From: Toxoplasma gondii ME49
Lineage: Eukaryota; Apicomplexa; Conoidasida; Eucoccidiorida; Sarcocystidae
Direction of reading: 5' to 3'
Length of the DNA stretch: 64,000 nt
Assembly (NCBI RefSeq): GCF_000006565.2
Contig: NC_031478.1
Location: 3,987,127 to 4,051,126, forward strand
A model generated the notes under the pieces. That model was not told the origin of the DNA. It did no database searches and worked only from the letters and a program-made list of their open reading frames with translations. Numbering within the stretch: position 1 is the stretch's first letter; every line of letters begins with the position of its first letter. Below, piece by piece: positions 58,110-64,000 of this stretch. The translations under genes and the position numbers were made by a program.

Positions 58110-61100
58110 AGCATGTTGCGCTTCCGCTGCTTTTTCAGATGAGTTTGTACGTATATATATATATATATTCACACATATATACGTATATATATATATATAT
58201 ATAAACACAATATATATATATATATATATATGCATACATCCACATGATTGTTGGGTTTGCGTAAATGCGCGATGTCGGGGTTTTCGTTTCAGTCGAACGT
58301 ACCTGGGGACGAAGGTGCAAGCCGAGGAATTCATCGACGAAGTTTGCCTGTGCCTGAAGGAGTTAAGACGCCACGTTCGTCGTCGACCTGACGAAGTGCG
58401 ACGGACGTTTCAGCAACTTCAGACGTCCTGGGGGGTCACAGGCCTGATTTTGAGCGGTACGCCGGAAGAGACAGTTTTCCATTTCTTCATTCTTTTCCGC
58501 TTTGTCTCGCGTTTCGTCGCTTCTCTTGCCGGCACCCGGGCGAGACCGCCTTTTTTTTGCAAGGCTTTTCCCTTTTTTTCCGGTCGTTCGCGGCCCGTTT
58601 CTTCATCAGGCTGCCTCCTGATGCCGCCTTCAGTTCTGTCGTCTGTCTCTCTGCTGCGGCGTTTCTGCGCGATCTCTTTTCGTTCTTGCTGGTTCGCCGC
58701 TTCTCGGACTCTCCGACGACTTGCGTGTGTCCATGCGCTCTTCAGGAGGCGCTTCCCTCGGCCTGCACCACTTCGGCGTTCTGGAAGTTCTCCTCAAAGC
58801 ACGAGCTGAAGGCCGCAACCTCCTGCCTCGAGTACGACATCGCGTAGAACTTGAGAGAGCAAACACACGGAAAGACTGCCAAAATGCAACTCGTGTCTTT
58901 CCCTGCTTTTCGCTGTTCCTTCTTCGCGCTTTCCACTCTTCCCCCTCGTGCTGTTGACAGTTCTCCGCTTCTCTCCCTTCTCACCTCGTCGCTCCCTGAC
59001 TTTCTTTCCGCGGCTTCTCCGTTCCTCCGCTGTGTCTCCTCCATTTCCGTCTCTTTACCTGCGTGAGACGACGTCTCTCTTTTTCTTTCTAGGTCATTGG
59101 TGGCTGCAGCGCCGGCGCCGTCGTCGCAGCCTGGCTCTGCACGAGGACAGACGAGGAGCTGCTGGGGCAGGGAACTGTCGAGTATCTCGTCGAGCACTGG
59201 AAAGCTCTGTCACCGAACTCTTGGCTTTTTCGCCTCTGGAATGTCTTGACAAAGGGGTAGGCCTGTCAGGGATTCAGAAACGCATGTGCCGAGAAGTTAG
59301 AGTAACGTGGATGAAGGCAAGGAAACCTTTCCAAGTGGAAAGCGTTTCTGAGTTCTGACATCGACTCAAGGTCTCGTCTCTATAATGATGCCCCGTCACG
59401 CCACTCTGTAGTGTAGAGAGTCCCAGGGCGTCTACGCCCTCCACCCGGTCATTGCCTGGGCGAGCCGTCTCTTCGCTCCCCAGGCTCAACTTTTGTGCAG
59501 CTTGTGCTCGGGGGTGTGCGCTCGGAGGAGGGATGAAGCCCCTGCTACTCGTGCGAGTTCCACCTCGCAGACATGAATCGCAGGTTCCTCCTGAAACTGT
59601 TTAGTTGTTGCCGAGCGAGTGCTGACTATGGCGTTTCACGGAAAACCCTCTTTCTAGAGTCCTCTCTCCAAAAGCCGCTTGGACGCCTGATTTGTTCGAC
59701 GTCTCTGTCCAGTCAACACTGTCACTGAGTCTGCGACTTCCACGCAAACGGGCAGGCCAGCAGGCTATGAAGCGCCAGCCGTTTTTAGACGTGCCGCTCT
59801 CGTCGGTTTTTCTTTTCTTTCCGCGGCTGCGCCTTCAATTCGCTTCCAGACTCGTCTCGTTGAGAGCAAGAGAAGACGACTCATAAGAGGGTCATAAAAT
59901 CAGCGGAACAAAACTGGGGGCTTTCCTTCGCTGCAATCGGCATCAAGCGCCTGTGGCTCCGGTGCTGCATCTTTGAGTCTGCGAGTGAAGGTGCACCTGA
60001 GAGCGAAACAGGCCGTTCGCGCATGCGCCACCGTAGAGTCCCAGTCTGCTGCGTGTGTGTTCAGTCTGTGATAAACGCTCGCGGAGACAGGACCGTTTGT
60101 AGCTGTGCATCTCTCTGCTATGGTCCCTCGTTCCCTGCCCTTTTCTCGCCTCTGCCTTCAGCTACATGTGCGACATCGACGTATGGAAGGCTTCGTCGAA
60201 GAAACTCTTCGGAGACTTGACGTTCCTCGAGGCCTACGAGCGCACGGGTCGCGTCCTCAACATCTCCATGACTCGCGCAGACAGGTAAAGCCTGCCTCCA
60301 CAGACGAAGCTTCTCCTGCGCGTGAGAAGAAAGATCGAACTTCGTGCCTAGCGCTTTTGACACACACGCTTCTGTTCGCCGCGAACGTCTGGCCGCAGAA
60401 CCTGGAAGCCCTGCGACTAGCGAGGCTATCGGAACCTGACAGCGAATCTGCGTGGGGAACTGCATGCTGGGGAACTGCGCGCGGCGCAACTCCGAGCGTT
60501 CGAGTTCAGTCTCTGCTCCTTCAGCAGAGCTTTCCTATTTCTTGCATCGGGACAGAGTCTGGGGCAGTCCTTCCTGTGCCTTCCAGCCGGCCACTGAGAG
60601 AGAGAACAGCGATTTTCTTCCGGCTGCTGTCCAGCGCGCCGGCCTCCTGTTTAAGACAACGATACGTGATGAGGTCCAGTTTCCTGTGTTCGATTTAACA
60701 AACGTTTTCGCCGTCTCTAACCTGTTGGAGGTTCCGGTAAGGAAGAGCGCAATGGAAATCACGGTGCCACGGAGACCTGGAGAGCGGAGGAAGTAGGAGT
60801 TTCCGACTTCCCCTATCCTCCTGCGGGACTGCTGAACCGTCTCTGCAGAACTCTGTGTTTCGACGACAGGAGTCCGAGAAAAGAACGGGACAGACAGCGC
60901 CTTGTGTTAAAGAATTGAGAAAGCGTTCGGAGACAAGGAAAGCTGCCCTTTCACTGTGCAACGGGATGCGTTTCCTTTTTGCAACTTGTGCCTTTCGAAT
61001 TCGTCTGGCTTCTCTCTTTCCGTGCGTGGGTTCGGTCTCTGCTTTTCCACTTTTCCCCTTTGCCGTTGTTATTCTCGTTCCTCCGACGTCCCTCAAGCTC

Positions 61101-63785
61101 TCTCCTGTGCCTCAACGTCATCGGCAACGGACTGCAGCCAGCAGTTCTCCAACTCTCGCTTGCTGGAAGCCGAGTTGCGATTCCAGCTTCGTCTCCGTTG
61201 CTCGTTCTCATGCGCTCTCGGGGCTACTCTATTGATGTCCTCGGTGCCGGCTTTCTCCCGAGGAGTGGGCGCCTTCTCTTGCCAGTCTGTGTACCCTGTC
61301 GTTCTTTTTTTTTCGGACGCGTTTTCCTCCTAAGAATACCGCGAGAACGTGCTACTTGGAATGCCACTGGGGAGATGTTTTGGTCGGCTTTCAACAACGT
61401 TTCGTCCGCTTGCCGTTGCGCTTTTTTTCAGAGAAGAATCTGGGGTGCAAGTGATGAACTACGTGACTGCACCGAACGTACTGATCTGGTCGGCCATTCT
61501 CTGTTCCTGCGCATTTCCGTTCTTGAGTCTTCCTCTCCCTCTTCGAGAGAAAAGTCCAAAAGGAAAAGTAGGATACCCTCCACGTTCACTCAAGCAGCAA
61601 CCACAGAGCTCCTTTGGTTTCCCTTGGGCCGTCCTCTTGCCTCTCGTTTTCTGTCTCGCCTGCTGCTCGTTTTCTCTCGCTCTGACCTCGCGTCCTGATA
61701 TCGGGGATCTCGGAAACGAGGCGACACCTGCGTTTGTGTGGGAGAGAGCAGCATGCGGTGAAATCCACCTCACAGAATGTTCTTGGCTGCCATCGAATCT
61801 GCATGCGTTTCGTCTCCCAGAAGGACTCTTTCTCCATGCGTCTTTGCAAATCATATTAGAGACTCATCTCGACCAAATGCTTCTTCCCGCTTTGCCGTGT
61901 TCCAGTGCGTCAATCCGTCGTTCTTGCTCTCATTAACAGCTGCCTGCACATGTGCCAGTATTCGTACATGTATACATATTTATATGTATACATATGTATA
62001 CATATATATATATATATATAGACATATATATTAGGTTTTCCATTTTTTGTGTTCTTATGTATCGTTGTACCGGCGTGGAAGATGGAACCGCTTCATTCCC
62101 GTATAGACGTTTACTCTGCCTGTTCTGGCCGTCATTTTGCGGGTCTTCCCGTGTCTTCGCTTCCGCGTTTCTCCAAGAATCCGAGAGGCGTTTGTCTCTT
62201 CGCGGTCCATTGCCAGGTTGCCTTCGCCTGTGTGTGGACAGGTTTTTCCGTTATTCTGGCGTTTCTCAGCCGTCTCTCCGCGGCCTGCAAAGTCCAGACG
62301 CGAAATCGGCAACTTAACTTCCTTGTTATGGCTCGTCGTTTCACGGACAATTCACTGACGTGCTGGTGACACAAAGAGTCCCAGTAAACTTGCCTGTGCG
62401 CTGCTCAGAAAAGCCGCGACCGTTGTCTCTGCGCTTTCGGTTTTAGGCTGTGATCTCCAAAGTCTTCGGGTGCAGCTACTTCCATGACGGCTCCCTCAGT
62501 GGAGATATTCCTACCGAGCAGATGCGAGAGGCCTGGGCTGTTAGTTACTCGATCGTCTCGCAGGTAGGCGTTCCGACAAGATTCAGAGAGTGAGGCAGAC
62601 CCCAAACGACAACGTTCAAGTTCTCGTCTGCTTTCGCGACCGCCACACTCAGTGAAGTAAAGGTGGTATGGGGTTTACGTTCACGGAGTGCTCCAAGATC
62701 TCACGTTTGTAGACAAGCTGTGACAGGCAACGATTCTCTTCGCTCTCCTGAAATCCCTCTCCTGGCGGTGTGCCTTTGTGCCTTTCCTCCTGTCAAGTGC
62801 GCTGTTTGCATTCGTGGGTTTCAGCCTTTAGTGAAAAGTTAACAGTTCAGTACAAGGTTCCCCGTCAACCACCTTGTGTTCCTGTACGAGCATTATTTCC
62901 GTTACAGAAGAACTTTGCTCCTTAGAAACCAGACCGTGCTGTGGCTAGGTAATTGCATGCTTAACACTCGCCCGCTGGTGGCGACGCATCCTGTTTTCGA
63001 AATAAATACATTCGTACAAATATAAATGTATCAATATATAAATGTATCAATATATAAATGTATCAATATATATATATATATATATGTATATATTTTTTTT
63101 TTGATGCAGATACACATTTACATGTGTAGAAACACTTTAATATGCTTTTTGAGAATATACGGACAGTTTTGGTTCTACATCTTCGTATGTAAATACACAA
63201 CTCTCTACGGCTTGAGGAGAATGCGCCCGCGCCCTACGAGCCGGCAAAACGGTTTTCAAGATCTAGAGAAGTAGAGCACCCCAACTCGTGTATAAACTCC
63301 CCAGAAAAGAGCGTTTCTATAGGCCGAGGACTCTTGTTTAAAGTGAGAGACAGAGACTGTAGCCTCAGTCTGGGGCTCCTTGGGTGGCTCTAAGAACGCA
63401 CTGCCTTTTTTATTCAGGAGGGGGGCATTCGCTGGGACACCGAAGGAAAGAGTGAGCTGACTTGCAAAGATCTGAGGCGACCTCCTTCGTGGAGAAAGTG
63501 AAAGTCGCGGATTTCGTATTTTGTTTACTTTGTTCTTTATTCACTTAGCTGTATAGTCTTTTTGTGAACCCGTTTTCGATGACAAAGTGTAGCTTCTGTA
63601 GCAAACATGAACTCTACTGGTGAAAAAAACAGGTGGCTCTACAGTCCACGTGTCGCTGGGAAAACCGAACATGCCGGAGAGACTGTCCTGCGAGTGAATC
63701 GTTCTGTCTCCGGGCGCTGTGCCAGGTGAATCTCCACGTCTTCCCTTTCGCGGGGCTCCGCACTCACGGCGAGGCTGGCATTCCG
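55372..63785 (+). CDS. Patatin-like triacylglycerol lipase (SDP1/Tgl type), 3' partial
   Basis: Exons 55372-56940, 57782-57930, 58293-58456, 58746-58831, 59093-59256, 60162-60284, 61432-61567, 62447-62563 and 63726-63785 give 856 in-phase codons, and the gene continues past the window. SDP1/Tgl lipases hydrolyse triacylglycerol at lipid droplets. Exon 1 has an acidic Ser-rich start and a hydrophobic hairpin ([20 protein letters not shown], then another stretch to about residue 255), as expected for membrane or droplet anchoring. It then has Ala-rich helices and [13 protein letters not shown]. Exons 2-3 match the SDP1 pre-patatin region ([23 protein letters not shown]). Catalytic elements are the oxyanion loop SGGASLG (about 627-633), GCSAG with Ser662, and DGSL with Asp811. 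[33 protein letters not shown] and [17 protein letters not shown] also follow the family order. The start could be 55372 or the ATG at 55408. The exon 7 donor (AAA|GTAGGA) is the least certain junction. Confidence 0.9.
57635..57752. repeat. TA/CATA-rich repeat in lipase intron 1
   Basis: Degenerate TATAC/ATGCAT units ending in a pure (TA)n run about 30 bases before the exon 2 acceptor. Confidence 0.88.
58075..58231. repeat. Three (TA)n blocks in lipase intron 2
   Basis: TA runs at about 58075-58107, 58152-58200 and 58210-58231 are separated by unique sequence. The 25-odd bases after the first block (GCATGTTGCGCTT...TTTTTCAGA) closely resemble the sequence just before exon 2 at 57755-57781. 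Confidence 0.9.
61966..62032. repeat. TA-rich repeat in lipase intron 7
   Basis: ATGTATACATA-type units followed by a pure TA run inside intron 7. Confidence 0.88.
63021..63094. repeat. Three-copy 16-bp repeat plus (TA)n in lipase intron 8
   Basis: Three exact head-to-tail copies of TATAAATGTATCAATA (63021-63036, 63037-63052, 63053-63068) are followed by a TA run. Confidence 0.95.
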
Positions 63786-64000
63786 GTAAGCCTTTCGTCT
63801 TCGAAGCACTGGAGAGTCGACCTCAACCCTCGTACCCAGTCTTCTGTGTCGCGACGACTGCTCCCGTATTCTAATGCCTGTACAGACGCGTTCTCTAATT
63901 CTGTCTGCATTTTTTTTCTCTCGCTGCATCGGCCCATAGTGGGTGAGTGGATGCCTCGCGGCTTGCCGAAATGCACGCGAGTGACCTGGAAACTGCATGC
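63786..64000. other. Intron of the lipase gene running to the window edge
   Basis: Begins with a good donor (CCG|GTAAGC). A T-rich tract with a CATAG acceptor-like end occurs near 63910-63940, but continuing in phase 0 from there meets a stop within 15 codons, so the next true exon probably lies beyond 64000. Confidence 0.6.

Noticed and set aside
1..64000. tRNA, rRNA, CRISPR, insertion sequence or prokaryotic operon signals
   Set aside because: I scanned for tRNA T-loop words, direct-repeat/spacer arrays and transposase frames and saw none. Intron-rich genes make this eukaryotic nuclear DNA, so ribosome-binding sites and rho-independent terminators do not apply.

Overview
The window looks like nuclear DNA of a coccidian apicomplexan of the Sarcocystidae (Toxoplasma/Neospora/Hammondia/Besnoitia type). 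The evidence is mixed base composition with many TGCATGC words, frequent (TA)n, (AC)n and (TCTA)n microsatellites in introns and spacers, multi-exon genes with GT-AG introns, and conserved domains interrupted by long Ser/Arg/Glu/Lys-rich insertions. Species cannot be decided from the sequence alone. No rRNA, tRNA, CRISPR array, transposon or prokaryote-type operon was seen.

Eight genes are supported. (1) 537-3218, +, three exons: a single-RRM RNA-binding protein. (2) 6407-7468, -: an unrecognised Lys/Glu-rich protein. (3) 10425-15084, +, two exons: SLX1, a GIY-YIG structure-specific endonuclease with a split C-terminal zinc finger. (4) 18402-19091, +: a probable secreted or membrane-anchored protein of unknown family. 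(5) 21296-32567, -: COG4, rebuilt as 15 exons with consistent phases (1174 aa), including two GC-AG introns. (6) 37212-47540, +, eight exons: a very large (about 1808 aa) PRMT-type protein arginine methyltransferase with a tandem-repeat N-terminus. (7) 49887-51337, -, two exons: a CCDC103-like axonemal dynein assembly factor. (8) 55372 to beyond 63785, +, at least nine exons: a patatin-like triacylglycerol lipase of the SDP1/Tgl type, cut off by the window end.

Strands alternate almost strictly (+ - + + - + - +), leaving convergent pairs (1/2, 4/5, 6/7) and divergent pairs (2/3, 5/6, 7/8) separated by 2-5 kb of spacer. No shared pathway links the genes. They are unrelated cellular functions: RNA binding, DNA repair, Golgi tethering, arginine methylation, flagellar dynein assembly and neutral lipid turnover. 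Exon models were made by hand from homology remembered for the named families, splice-site motifs and phase bookkeeping. Internal exons of COG4, PRMT and the lipase are well constrained. The N-termini and last exons are the weakest parts.
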